This document shows positions 34,101 to 45,859 of a stretch of DNA of 64,000 bases, piece after piece. Origin of the DNA: Corylus avellana (Eukaryota; Streptophyta; Magnoliopsida; Fagales; Betulaceae); assembly GCF_901000735.1 (NCBI RefSeq), contig NC_081551.1, forward strand, positions 7,243,420-7,307,419, in the 5' to 3' direction. The notes below the pieces were generated by a model, which did not search any database, was not told where the DNA came from, and saw nothing but the letters and a program-made list of their open reading frames with translations. The translations under genes and the position numbers were made by a program. Position 1 is the stretch's first letter, and each line of letters opens with the position of its first letter.

Positions 34101-35494
34101 AGGAAAAATTACACATTATCCCCTTAAAATTAACAGTAATTTTCAATTCAATCCCTAAAATTTTAATTTTTGTAATTTATCTTTTTAAAATTTTAATTTT
34201 TTTTGTAATTTGATCGGTCAAAGCCATTTTAACTAAAAGAATAGTGATTACGTGCGTCTTACTTATGTACGTGATTACTTATTCTTCCCCAAAATGGCCT
34301 TCTTGTGTATCCGTCGATTCCTCCCTTCTTGCTTCTTCTCCGCCACACCCATGAACGCCGCCGCCACCATCACCAAGAGATGCCTTAGCACCTCCCTCAG
34401 GGACGACACTGAACCAGAAACCAAGAGCCAAGACCAAGACTCCTCCACCTCCAACGACATTGTTTTTGCCCGCACCACCACCACAACAAGTACTCGGAGT
34501 TCTTTCCCAAAGAGCCCTCAGACTTTGGGTTGTTGGAAGAGATTATTCATGGGTTTTTTCCAATACCCTCGTCCAAGAGATTTGACCCTTCAAGAACAGA
34601 GACCAATCTTCCACAGATTTCTGATATGTATGTGGATGGGTTGAAGAAAGGAATAGCAAAAGTAATTTATCTTTTTTATTTTTTCGATTTTCTGGATTCT
34701 TGGCTATTCAGGATGAGTTGGAACTTACTTTCAACTGACATTGTTTGGGATTGATTTTGTATCTCATTCACAAGAAATAAGATTTGTTTGCTGAAATGCA
34801 ATGCTCTGTTTGCTTCCCGAGAAAATGTAGGAAGGAAAGCAAAAGGAATTCATCTTTTTATTTTTTCGATTTGTTCTTTCTTTCGCTGATTGGTGGTTGT
34901 TCTAGTGTTTCAGACGGGTTCGGCTGGTTCACCATAGATTCAACCCAATATTCGATTCGAAATCAAAACTCAGTTATTAATAGATCCCACTAATAGATAA
35001 AAAAAATAAACCCAAAAAGAAATTGACTAATCTCAAAAAGAAAAACCCAATTGCAGATTCAATCCAAAGAGCAAAAAGATAGAAATCTGTCAGAGCAATC
35101 CCTCAAAGGTGAAAGAACAAAGGTGTTGGATATCAACTGAGGTCAGATAATCAGCGAAAAAAAATCAGAACAACCACCAATCAGCGAAAGAAAGCAGCTT
35201 CAACTGACTTCGTTGCCGGCCGACATGCACAGAAAACGGCCGCTTGAATTAAACAGAGAGAATACTCGCTATCAAGCCTTTTTGTTTTTTTTTTTTTTTT
35301 GTGGAAATTGTTCGTTTCAGCATTTTGGGGATGGGGGCATTTTACGAGAAAAAATAAATAAATAAATAGTCAATAGTGATCCCAGTAAGTCAAAATGATT
35401 TTGACGGACGAAATGGTCGAATTGTAAAAAAATAAAACTTTATAGATTAAATTGAAAATTGCTGTCAACTTAAAAGGATAAAGTATAATTTTTT
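34101..35494 (+). mobile_element. Pack-MULE-like element (1394 bp)
   Basis: Long terminal inverted repeats start AGGAAAAATTACACATTATC at the left and, inward from the right, AAAAAATTATACTTTATCC; similarity runs more than 100 bp. The target duplication is 9 bp with one mismatch (GATGTTTTA 34092-34100, CATGTTTTA 35495-35503). The paralogous segment near 28445 has the site without the element. The interior is GC-richer, codes like a host gene and has no transposase. Confidence 0.88.
34294..34660 (+). pseudogene. captured host-gene fragment, possible organelle-targeted N terminus
   Basis: From ATG 34294 (MAFLCIRRFLPSCFF) the frame encodes an arginine- and serine-rich N terminus (ITKRCLSTSLRD) resembling a mitochondrial presequence. 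After a proline/histidine-encoding repeat near 34475 the coding pattern moves to a second frame (NKYSEFFPKEPSDFGLL, then FDPSRTETNLPQIS and MYVDGLKKGIAK), ending in a GTAAT-like splice donor near 34660. I do not recognise the parent gene. A near-identical copy lies on the minus strand at 51117-51458. With a frameshift and no clear end, it is most likely a transduplicated exon. Confidence 0.6.
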
Positions 35495-36312
35495 CATGTT
35501 TTATAGATATATAGTACATCAAGAGGCGTTGCTCTACCATATAAACAATGTAGACAGTCTATTGAGCATGGGATTTCATTACAGTGCTCTGATGCTCTAT
35601 CAACTAAACTAAGTCGCACCATCGTGCATGCTCTATTTATTTCAATTTCTTTGGTTCCTTTCTAGTTTATATGTAATCCGTTAACTTTAACTTTCAAATA
35701 GAGCCTTAGGTTAGCATTCCCACCTACTAACCCACCCACACGTTAACCCAAATTTCTCTTATATCTCTTTTTTGCTCTTCAAAAAATAAGATGACTTTTA
35801 AAATTATTATTTAATTAAAATTTAATAATGAACAATCATAAGATTAATGATGATTTTAAAAACTATATTAATTTTAAAATGACATAAAGAGAACATAAGA
35901 GTGACATCCTACATTGCTCGTTTGCTTGATGTGTGCTCTAATATAGACTATATAGTTGTATTTCTTGAGACGAAGCAACTGTGAGCCTGTCAAGCAGAGA
36001 CACAAATGTAAGGAGGACTACTGGACTAGTATGGGCGAAGGCCCCCCAAAGATTTGCAATTTCCATGCACTATTTGTATTTGGGCTGTTATCCCTTCTTT
36101 GGCCCATACTCGTTAATGTAACCTAAAAATTTTCTTACAAAAATAAAAAATAACCTGAGAATTTTGGCCCATACCCATAAGCAATGGATCACAAATGCAA
36201 TTTTTGCAGTAGCAAAAAATAAACAGTAAGGCACACAACTGACACAAGCCAAGCAACGCAGAAAATGAGACAAGCCTTGCAATGTAGACAACTCGCATGC
36301 TAAGTGCTAACT

Positions 36313-36684
36313 AAGGCGGACGGATAATAATCGCTCGTTAATCTCTAACCGCATTAATTGTTAATCGCTAATCGCCTATATATATATATATATATATATA
36401 TATGAAGCGATGTCTTTTTTGTGTTTAAAATTTTTAATATATATAAAAATTTAAAAACGATTTCGTATATAATATGATATTGTCGTATTTTACCATAGAA
36501 GCGACATTGTTCCGGGTTGGTTTTTTTCTTTTTTCTAAAAAAAAAAAGTTAAAATTTTCTTTTAAAAAGCGGTTAGCGGTTTTTAGAGTTACTAACCGCT
36601 AACCGCCTAGGCCATTAGCGGTTAGTGAATTTTACTAACTGCCTAGATGGTTACGATTAACCGTAACCGCATTTTTACCCATAA
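36313..36684. mobile_element. hAT-type MITE (372 bp)
   Basis: It is flanked by 8-bp direct repeats with one mismatch (TGCTAACT 36305-36312, TGCTAACC 36685-36692); the uninterrupted site exists near 29250. The interior carries clustered AACCGCTAACCGC motifs and a TA microsatellite (36376-36403). The motif set is shared with the larger element at 38037-39520. Confidence 0.8.
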
Positions 36685-36854
36685 TGCTAACCAAATATAT
36701 TTGGTCTATAAATCCAACATCATTACTAAAATTATGAGCATCACATTCACACCTACTTCGTTTGTTGTAGTGGGTGATTTTATGTAATGCCTTTCTAGTG
36801 GAGGCACAATTGTTTGTGTAATGTCCAAGAAGGTAATTAAAATGTTTATTATAA

Positions 36855-36976
36855 TTAGATTGAGTAAATAAAATAATTAAAATTAGTAAAGCAAAGGAAA
36901 ACATATTTTTTTTTAGAAAAAAAAATATGTTTTCCTTTGCTTTACTAATTTTAATTATTTTATTTACTCAATCTAA
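36855..36976. repeat. 122-bp perfect palindrome
   Basis: The 60-bp arms are exact reverse complements around the two-base centre AG (36915-36916). The left arm is related to unduplicated sequence in the paralogous flank (about 29430-29485), so the right arm is a fold-back copy. Confidence 0.97.
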
Positions 36977-37055
36977 AAAAAAAATCCATTTTTGAGCCTT
37001 CGATTTGAGCGGGCCATTATAATGTGACTCTGCCTTAGACTATAAGGAGGGACAG

Positions 37056-37322
37056 ATGGGCTTCGGTGTGATAATTCATGACTTTGAGGAAGGGTCTATG
37101 CGGCCAGAAGTGTAACGAAAATGGTGGCTTTGGAACCAAAGGCTGCGGAAGCTATGGCTGTTTTTTATTGAATTACTCTTTGCTAGGAAAGAGGTTTACA
37201 GAATAATTTTGTAGAGAGTGATCGATGTCAAGCAAATTACTGAAGCTATTCAGTCCAGGGAGCGGAATGAGAGTAGGTTTAGTCAGTTAGTGGAAGATAT
37301 TTATATAAGGGCCATAGTTATA
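37056..37322 (+). pseudogene. RNase H fragment of a plant LINE or related retroelement
   Basis: Across shifted frames the translation shows GFGVIIHDFE, then VALEPKAAEAMAVFYAL, then ITEAIQSRERNESRFSQL. This is the order of a plant RVT_3-type RNase H domain (G-x-G-V-I-x-D, A-E-A-x-A, and the final helix). At least two frameshifts and a stop are present. No reverse transcriptase or poly-A tail is attached. Confidence 0.55.
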
Positions 37323-38028
37323 TTTTTATAGTCATTTTTGTTATCTGTTTAACACAAAAATTAATTCATGTCTTGAATTTATGATGAATTCAAAATTGGA
37401 CCTCAAATCTTTTAAATTAAAATTTGAAGTCTTACAAGTTACAGTCAAATGATCAAAAGCAGGAAATATATATATATGATCAAAAGCAGGGGGATTCTCA
37501 TTTAATTTTTATTTTAGGGCATTTTGGGCCTTGATATATGTAGCAAAAAGAAGTGGCTTGGCTCATTTAAGAACCCAACCCACAGCCGGAGCTGGACTCT
37601 TTTAAAATCAAGCCCAATGACTAATAAGAACTTAACATGTATATTAATTCCCCATCGCCCTCTAATACGAATATGTCAAAAAAAAAAAAAAAAAAAAAAC
37701 ATATTGGTATTGCTATACATCAATTAAAAAGTCTTATTTTTTTTTTATTAAGAGAAAATGCGTTTACATCTACTTCCATTTCATATGAGGTAATTGTAAT
37801 TGAAATTGAAATAGAACTTTGTATTTTGTGAAAAAATTTATAATTTGTATGAAGAAACAGTTTGATGAAAAACGGAGGATTAGATAACGGTATCAACTGA
37901 ATACTTTTTTACTATTTATTTTCATATACATAGATAGTATATCAAGTTATTTAAAGTAGGTTTGAATAATTAACAACATATGAATTTGTAATTTATTTTT
38001 TATTTATTTTCCTATCGATTATCAATGC
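37323..38028. other. non-coding AT-rich stretch
   Basis: Includes a short direct repeat (GATCAAAAGCAGG at about 37453 and 37479) and a poly-A run at 37679-37699. No gene is supported. Confidence 0.4.
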
Positions 38029-38036
38029 ATATTTTT

Positions 38037-39259
38037 TAGGGGTGTCAATGCGGGCGGTTTCTAACCGCTAACCGCTATAACCACTAACCGCTAACCGCTT
38101 AACCATATTAACTACTAACCGCCTAACCGCTATAACTGCCTAGTGGTTATTGGGTTTACTAACCGTAACCGCTAACCGCCTTTTTATATAATATATTTTT
38201 ATAATTATAATTATAAAAATATTTATACATATAACATAATTACTTGATCATTAAATCACAATTTTTTAAAAAAATAATTAAATCATAATTTGAGTATTAA
38301 TATATTATCACTATAATTTATATGATTATATCACATAATAACAAATTAAATCATTTGATTATATAATAACAAATTATATATATATAATATGACATAACTC
38401 ATAAGTATACCAATTCATACTAATACAACAATTAAATATCTAGAAACTTATTTCCAATGTATGTTATAAACTTATAAGTTTATATATGTTATAAGTCTAT
38501 ATAAGTCTACATATGCATATGAATAATATAAATGTATAATATCAATACTTAATCATATGATTCAATGACAATTCAAATACTTTATTCAAGACTTCAAGTG
38601 AATCATATTATTAATGTACAATGATGATATGATTCGTATAATATCAAATTAAGTAATTGACATTGGATTAAACAATGATCAATGTGTTACTTATAAACAC
38701 AATTTAAGTATTAATGTATTATCATTATAATTTTAGTAATTTATATATTATCACTATAATTGATATGATTATATCACATGATGACTTGATCATTAAATCA
38801 TATGATTATATAATAATAAATAATACATACATAATATGATATAAACTCATAAGTCATAAGTCTACAAGTTAATCATATAATTCATGTACAATGATAATCA
38901 CAATTGATTCAATTGAATTAAACAATATATTACTTATAACTACAATTTAATTAAAGCATTATTAGATACTTTAGGAATTTAGGATTTAGGAGTTTGAACA
39001 TTACCATTTACCATTAGATATTAAGTTCAATTCAAAGAAAAAAGATTATAAGTAAATATGATAATAATTTAAATAATTAATCATATGATATAATTTAATG
39101 AGATTATATAATATCAAATTAAGTAATTGACATTAGATTCAACAATGTGTTACTTATAATCACAATTGAAGTATTAATGTAAATTTTGGGTCAAATATTT
39201 TTGATTTTTCAATATGGGCTATTTTTATAGCAATTGGGCCCAAGAAGACACTAAAAATA

Positions 39260-39293
<34 letters not shown>

Positions 39294-39520
39294 CCTAAAA
39301 AAAGAAGCCAAAAAAGGCCCAAAAAGCCCTAAAGAAAGCCCAAAAAGCCCAAAAAAAGCACAATTTTGCAAAAGAGGTTAGCGGGCGGTTATCTATTTCA
39401 CTAACCGCTAACCGTTAGGCAGTTAACGGTTGCGTTTAGTGAAATCTACTAACCGCTAAGGCGGTTACGGTTAGCGGTTATTGCCAATAACCGCTAACCG
39501 TAACTGCCTTGACACCTCTA
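38037..39520. mobile_element. non-autonomous hAT element (1484 bp)
   Basis: Termini are TAGGGGTGTCAA and TTGACACCTCTA (one mismatch), flanked by the perfect 8-bp duplication ATATTTTT (38029-38036, 39521-39528). Clusters of AACCGCTAACCGC repeats fill 120-150 bp at each end. The middle is very AT-rich with a poly-A run (39260-39291). No transposase frame remains. Confidence 0.92.
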
Positions 39521-39528
39521 ATATTTTT

Positions 39529-39569
39529 TGTGTAAATAAAATTTGAATTTCCTTATTGCCCTTACTATG

Positions 39570-39605
<36 letters not shown>

Positions 39606-39834
39606 GTGTTTGTATCAGCTTTATGCGTAGGTGATGAATGAATTTCCTCTTTTGTGTTTCATGGATTTTCAATGTCATTATTATCTTCTTATCAAACATT
39701 AATTTCTGGAGATGTATAGGTTGTTCCCTGAGACTTATTTCCTTCCAAAACTTTGATTCTGTATTGGGAAATTCCGCAGAGCCCTCAACCATTTGGACGA
39801 TTCCCATTATAATATTCCCAATGAAGGTCTCTTC
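39529..39834. other. spacer with TA microsatellite
   Basis: TA repeats at 39574-39601, then a stretch with a short open frame on the plus strand (39638 on) that I cannot assign. Confidence 0.4.
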
Positions 39835-40739
39835 TGAAAAACACTATACCGACTCCAAAAACTGTTTACCACAATTTATTCGGAGTTAATACTATAAAGC
39901 AATAAACAATTCAATCACCCAAAATATATAAAGCAATAAAGAGGCAGACACATATATTTTGGTTACAAAGAGGAAACCTTTTAGAAACCGATCTAAAAGT
40001 AAAATCTCTTCAGGGCAGCAAACCTAGGAAATCACTATCAAAAGATTATTCAGAGATTACAGACACTAGAAACACTTACAACCCTTTGCAAGACCTCGGC
40101 TCTGTAAGATCGACAAGCCTACAACTCGTCTCCTTGCTCACAATCTTCTTCAACATGATTCTCCTTTACCGGACTCTTCCAATAGACTTCTCAACCGTAG
40201 ATTTATCAAAGGAATAACTAAAACTCTAAGAGATTCAATTTAACGCTAACTACATATGATCTCTCTTAGCACAGCCTCCGACGAACTCTTTGGAGGCGAA
40301 AATTCGTGTCTCTCTCTTCTATAATGATGTATATATATTAGTACATCAAACCCTAGACCTGCGTCCACTAAAAACACGTTTTTGGGCATAATAGGTACGG
40401 GGTATCTGGACAAGTTAATGGGCTGTCTGGACAGGGCCTTGCGGAGCAAAAAGAGAGCTTCTGGAAAGCTTGTCCGGAAAGCCTAGCACCGTGTCCGGAC
40501 ATGGCCTGCAGTGGGGAGAAAACAACATTCTGGAAATGCTGTCTAGCCTTGATCAATAGATCCAATTGATGGGCGTTTGTGGTCCGATTGATCTGAAATT
40601 TTGCAGGGATGTTCATGACAAATGAATCTACATTATGAACGGTGGAGATTGGATTCTGAGCATTCTATATCAATGTTTGAGTTTATGATCAGTAGCCTCT
40701 GCGTTTGGGAACTGAATTAAGCGAACACAAGAACTAACA
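39835..40739 (-). repeat. 3' LTR of the SIRE-like element (905 bp)
   Basis: It matches 55751-56657 throughout, with TGTTAGTTCTTGTG at the minus-strand start and TTTTTCA at the end. Confidence 0.88.
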
Positions 40740-40756
40740 AATTCCCCCTTTGGCAA
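40740..40756 (-). other. polypurine tract of the SIRE-like element
   Basis: The minus strand reads TTGCCAAAGGGGGAATT directly before the LTR, as in SIRE-type copia elements. Confidence 0.8.
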
Positions 40757-42101
40757 TTCGGTGACAAAACCAAAATGCCAAGCCAATCCCATCATCTCCC
40801 CATATTTACTCCCCATTTTTGTCACAGAATGACAAAAGGTCTTCATGTTTCTTGAAACACTTCACAAAATACATCAACGCATATGTGGAACAGGAATACA
40901 AAAATAAAACTCATGATCACAGATAACAGAACATGCATGAAGTAATGCAAGATCATGAAGAAACATCAGTAAAAACTCCCCCTCAATGTGTGACTCAATA
41001 TCAACAAGGGAACAATGTTTCAAACAAGAGTATTCGTAAGAAGGGTATATCCAATAAATGATTAAAAATTGCAGATTAGGAGAAACTCTTGTTGAATGTG
41101 CCAAAAAAAAAAAAAAAAAAAAAAAAAAACTCAAAGCATGCAAGAGTATCAAAAGATGAATAAACAAAATCATTGTAGCAACTCATCTCATGCCATTATG
41201 TACCATCACTATTTATCCTATATGTGTTATGTGTGATAAGCCACAGTCAATAGTCAAGCAATGGACAAACATATATTGACAAAGAAGGCACATTAAAACT
41301 TCCAAACCATATGAAAGAAATTCATATCTTGTTAGGTTAGAAGTCAAACCTTACTAGGACCTAGTCATCCTCATCCAATATTCTCCCCCTTAGTCTTATC
41401 ACAAGGCTCAGAACTACATTCGAAATTTTAATTATGGATGAGCCAAGTACAAAAAATTGACACAGTGAAAATTCCCTTTTTGGAATATTTTGGCATTTTG
41501 CACATTTCACTTTAAATTTTCTCTTTGAGAACGTGTCTTTCGTAAAAATTAAAGTACAAGACATAAGAGTTTGAACTGGAATTTATAAGTTTTAGGTTCA
41601 ACCAGCATTTGGTCAATTTTAACCCACAAAAAAAATCCATCCTGTGCATATGGTTTGTCCAACATAACAAATTTGTCATAGATTGACATTCCTTCTTGAA
41701 GCTTAAGTGTATAGAGATAGCATAAATGAAATGTACCACAATAACACATACTTGAATGGATCAATGACAATTTATTATAAAGATAATCAACTCAAGCATG
41801 ATAAGTGTATTCTATAGGTACATAAATTAAGAGGATTTCCAATTAAGCAATTAAAGAGCATTTAAAGCATATATCCATCTTAACATTTCAAACATCTTTG
41901 CAACACTAATTCCTTTCTCAAAAATTTATTAACACAAATAAACCACAAAGAAGGGCAGCAAAGAAAAGCAACATGTTTGAATTGAGATTAGAACAGGCAA
42001 TACATGAATGTTCTTTAGCATTAAACTTTCATCACATCTTATAGGTCTCACTACAAAATAATGATTTGATTTAATAACTACTTCTAGGTCTTCACAAGAC
42101 A
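40757..42101 (-). other. non-coding 3' region of the SIRE-like element
   Basis: The minus strand contains GGGGGAG-type motifs (near 40980 and 41390) and no pol domains. The reading frames here are short and unsupported. A 28-base poly-A tract lies at 41103-41130. Confidence 0.55.
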
Positions 42102-42415
42102 TTAGAGCATCTCCAACAGTATTAGGTATTTTACCTAATAAAAAAGCACAATTCTTTACTTTAGCTATTGCTTTTTAACTATATACTCCAACAGATTATC
42201 TATTCCATTAGCTACTTGTTTTAAAATATTATTAATTATTCTTTTTTTATTATATTATTGCCAACACTTAATTAAAGGGAAAAACCATCACATATATAGA
42301 AATCATTCATAAAAACAAAAATAAAAACACATATGAGGAACATTCATCTCACATGTAAGTACTAATTCGTAAAATTAATAACAAAAATAAATATATGCAA
42401 TATAACTAATAATTC

Positions 42416-43010
42416 TTAAGATTGGCCATACAATTGCCACAAGTGTTCCACCAGGTCAGATTGCAGCTGAGAATGAATTTGATGGTCTCTAATGCTCAAA
42501 TGCCTTTGAATGAATTCAACAAATCCAGGGGTATGCTCGTGAGAAACTTGTACAAGAGGAGTTTCATTGGCTTGTTCATATTCAAAGTCAAAAGCATCAT
42601 CGGTATTTCGCTCGTTTTCAATGATCATGTTATGCATTATTATGCACGCTTTCATTATGTATTTGAGCGTTTCACGGCTCTAACCACGTGCAGGTCCACG
42701 AATTATTGCGAATCGTGCTTGAAGCACTCCAAATGCACGTTCCACGTCCTTTCTTATTGACTCTTGAGCAGCAACAAATTGTTTGGCCTTTCTCCCTTGC
42801 GGACAAGAAATTGTCTTTACAAATGTTGACCACTGCTGATATATACCATCAGCAAGATAGTATCCTATTGTGTAGTTATGACCATTGATTGAGTAATTAG
42901 CTGGAGGAGCATGCCCTTGAGCGAGCTCAGAAAACACAGAAGATCGTTCTAATACATTAATGCCATTATGAGAACCCGGTAACCCAAAAAATGCATCAAT
43001 ATTCTTTGTA
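42416..43010 (-). pseudogene. Harbinger transposase, C-terminal half
   Basis: Starting near 43010 the frame reads FFGLPGSHNGINVLERS, then GYYLADGIYQQWSTFVKT, then RKDVERAFGVLQARFAI, the order of a DDE_4-type Harbinger nuclease. One in-frame TAG at 42680-42682 is followed by ACIIMHNMIIENER and the C-terminal tail. The N-terminal part is missing, so the protein is inactive. The enzyme family cuts TTA-type targets. Confidence 0.88.
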
Positions 43011-43019
43011 TTTCAAGAA

Positions 43020-43498
43020 AGGAACAGATGAGTGTGACCAAACAAATCAAGAATGATTCAACAAATAGATCCGATTGAAGATACAAACCATTCGTTCGAT
43101 GAAATTCATCAATCAAGCAAAATGGGGTTGAGCAGTATTACATTCCAAGGTAATCGAAAGGGAAAAACCAGAGAGAGAGAAAAGCTTACCTCTGTAGAAG
43201 GCTGGGCTGTCCTGCAACGGCGAAAATGGAGAAAGAGAGAGCAGGAGAAGAATGGCCGTGGTTTGTCGAAAACCAAGAGTGAATGGCGGTTAGTCGGCAG
43301 CGGGCGTGGTGTGGTCGGAGGCCGTGGTTTGTCAAAAACAGAGAGGGGAGGGCTAGGTTGGCTGAAACTCGTTCAGGAAGGGGAAGAGAAGAAATAAATC
43401 AACGGGAAGAAAAGGGTTTGAGGGAGGAAATAATATTTATATTTATATTGGAAATAATATTAAATAATATTATATTCAACAATCTAGTGTGCTACAGT
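43020..43498. other. Harbinger interior beyond the transposase
   Basis: A purine-rich, GC-richer stretch (about 43160-43400) with GGCCGTGGTTTGTCGAAAA-like repeats at 43254 and 43320. It could be the 5' leader of the transposase gene. The plus-strand frame here is not a recognisable protein. Confidence 0.4.
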
Positions 43499-43875
43499 GA
43501 ATAGCAATATATAGCTATTCACTGTAGCAGTTAAGGTATAATAGCTAATAGGAAGCTATTCTGTTGGAGCAAAAAAAAGGGTAAAAATAGTTAAATATAG
43601 CTAATATATCCCTTTTAGCTACACTGCTGGAGATGCTCTTACACATTCATGAACACATGATTAGCAAGTAGACAAAAATCTTGGTGGTCCGCACACAACA
43701 TCTCATCTATAAGCCTTTCAAAGATCATAACATATGAATTTCTTCAAAAGTCTTTTATGAATATGCCTCATAAAGGCAGAAAAAAAAATGCAAAGCAAAG
43801 AAAAACAACATGCTCTAGGATTTTAAAAAATAAGCAAAACAATCATTCCTAGACATGTTATTTACTCACCTAAAT

Positions 43876-44181
43876 TTAGGTGAGATCACAACCACTCCCC
43901 CTCAATGGGTGAATGGTATAATCCTTCCTAACCCAAACCTTCTTGAAAGAAGGTGTAGAGATGTGAACATTTTCAATATTGTCTAATCTAGACAAACCTC
44001 CCATCATCATTGTGCATAACCCTAAAGGTTCTTTCCTAGAAACAGAATTTTTATTTTTATGCACATGAGGTTTCAATTTAAAACAGTTGGGTCAAATGTG
44101 ACAAACTTTTCCACAATGATGACAAGTAGGGATAAACATTTTAGGAGGTAGGAGGATGAACGACTCTATACTTGGGGTAAG
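43876..44181 (-). pseudogene. SIRE-like gag fragment with zinc knuckle
   Basis: The minus strand reads a CHHCGKVCH knuckle whose X4 segment holds a TGA (44092-44094) where arginine is usual, then CFKLKPHVHKNKNS and a short tail ending at 43876. The frame is cut on the upstream side by the solo LTR. The TGA fits a CGA-to-TGA change. The same sequence is at 53384-53689. Confidence 0.7.
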
Positions 44182-45700
44182 TGATGTGGTATTTTTGTGA
44201 CAAAAAATATCAATTATAAAAATAACCACTCGCAATAGGATGAAACTTTGTAGGATACGGCTATAGAGAGGGTGTCGAACCTCAAGGACTGCAGGGGTTT
44301 TGTTATCAAATTCGAAAGATTAAAATTAACTTAATTAAAAAGATATTTGATTTGATTTTCTTTAAAACTAAAGTGCATGAAAATAAAAGAGATTTAAAAT
44401 AAGAGAGCGTAGGGTATTGACTTCACCTCTATCCGCACAACAATGGTTAATCATAATTAATCCCAGAAATTTATTCTATGCATGTTATAAATAAACAAGA
44501 AACTACCTTATTAAAGAATAAGCATAATCTATCTTCGGTTGGCACGGATCGTCCACCTAACCACTAAGATGCGGTACGACCCGTCTTCCCTAGGTATAAA
44601 TTATCAAATTCTTTAACATGATACATACAATCAATGAATAAGTATAACCCATCTTCGGTTGGCACGAACTGTCTACCTAAATTACACTAAACTAGGTGTA
44701 GTACAATCCGTCTTCCCTAGGCATGGCCTATCAAATCCTATTGATCATATGTCAATTAAACCCATTGTATAACCATCATTCTCATAATCACAGAAAACAA
44801 GAATGATTTGAGATCAATAAAAGTAAAATACTTTCTAAGACAAGAGAAGAATTTAACAAATATTGATTTTGGAATTTAAGAACAATTGCATTTAATAATT
44901 AAGAACAAAATCAAAAGGTAGCAATTCTCATAGTTATACAATCAACATGCATAAATTGAAAATCTAGAAATTAAATACAATCAAACCATTGTACTTGGAT
45001 AGGGTTACATCAACACCCCACGAAGGGGTTTAGCCGCTCATGATCTTCTAAGCTCCAAAGACAATTTTCTGATTTCTAACTCTAGGAAGCGGTGTGTCTT
45101 TTTTCTCAATGCTTAGAGGCCTATTTATAGGGTTTAGGAGAGTCCTAGAAGCCCTAGTAATCCTAGAAATTTCGGAGATTTAAGTCCAAGTCCAATTAGG
45201 ATAAAAAAAACCTAAGTCCAAATCGGAATAAGATTCGCTCAAAATTGCGTTCCTATCTTGTGTGGCGATTTTGGCATTGAGTAGCTTCGAATTAGGAAAA
45301 TTCTATTTCACAATGATTTGTAGAAATTTGAGTTATCTTTCCAAAACCACTTGAATCACCTCAATCGGATATTTGAGCTAGAAGTTATGGCCAAAATACT
45401 GAGACATATGCAGATTCTAAATTTGAATCCAATCCGATTTTGACTCCGATTTGAGAAATTCCGAATTAATCCCTTTCTTTATTTGATTAAACTTAACCAC
45501 AACATATAAGTCATCTGTTATGATTGACTACGCTTAATCATCTCAAAGTGTGCTTTTAAGCCCAAAATCAATGGAATTAATTGCATCTTTATTTATAACC
45601 TGAAAACACAAAAACAAAACAAAATCAAACAAATAACAACACTAAGGAATTAACATATGCAAATTAAGGGGCTTGAATGTGCAACATTCGGCGCTTATTA
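44182..45700 (-). mobile_element. solo LTR (1519 bp) in the SIRE-like element
   Basis: Perfect 5-bp duplication GTAAG at 44177-44181 and 45701-45705. On the minus strand it starts TAATAAGCGCCGAATG (family start TGATAAG) and ends CCACATCA. An internal pair of about 115-bp similar blocks (TCTTCGGTTGGCACG... at 44534 and 44652) is present. Related to 3837-5228. Confidence 0.92.
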
Positions 45701-45705
45701 GTAAG

Positions 45706-45859
45706 ATACACAAGGTTCAATATGAATTTTCTTAACTTTCTTACCTTGTGAGGTCGAGGCAGCTACTGTTTTTCTTTTAACCAAAGAGTCTTCTACTTTT
45801 TCTGATTTAACAAATATTATCTCGGAAGTAGAATCATTGTTAAAAGACAAAGCAACATG
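45706..45859 (-). pseudogene. SIRE-like gag fragment, cut by CACTA
   Basis: The minus strand encodes SEIIFVKSEKVEDSLVKRK and KKVKKIHIEPCVSY, the same as at 55211-55372, and is cut at its upstream side by the CACTA terminus. Confidence 0.7.

Larger units (their letters stand above)
32904..35588. repeat. segment repeated in inverted orientation at 50122-52906
   Basis: The block, including the Pack-MULE-like element, is present as a near-identical reverse complement at 50122-52906. The second copy starts and stops exactly at assembly gaps. Confidence 0.9.
33290..37022. repeat. duplicated upstream flank, copy 2
   Basis: It corresponds to 27740-29540 with insertions at 34101-35494 and 36313-36684 and a palindrome at 36855-36976. 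Its start (33296-33400) also matches the upstream flank of lectin kinase B, so the segment was once the upstream region of another lectin kinase that is now missing. Confidence 0.75.
42105..43638 (-). mobile_element. PIF/Harbinger element (1534 bp), internally deleted
   Basis: Terminal repeats GAGCATCTCCAACAG and CTGCTGGAGATGCTC flank the element, with TTA duplications (42102-42104, 43639-43641). It keeps only the C-terminal half of the transposase and no Myb-like second gene. The right end is repeated at 53007-53146. Confidence 0.93.
43499..45859. repeat. direct repeat, copy 1 (about 2.36 kb)
   Basis: It is nearly identical to 53007-55372. It includes the Harbinger right end, part of the SIRE gag and the solo LTR. 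The two copies part exactly where the CACTA element begins (45860). Confidence 0.93.

Noticed and set aside
37524..37831. Short open frames near a poly-A run
   Set aside because: Lysine runs come from the poly-A tract; there is no coding pattern or similarity.
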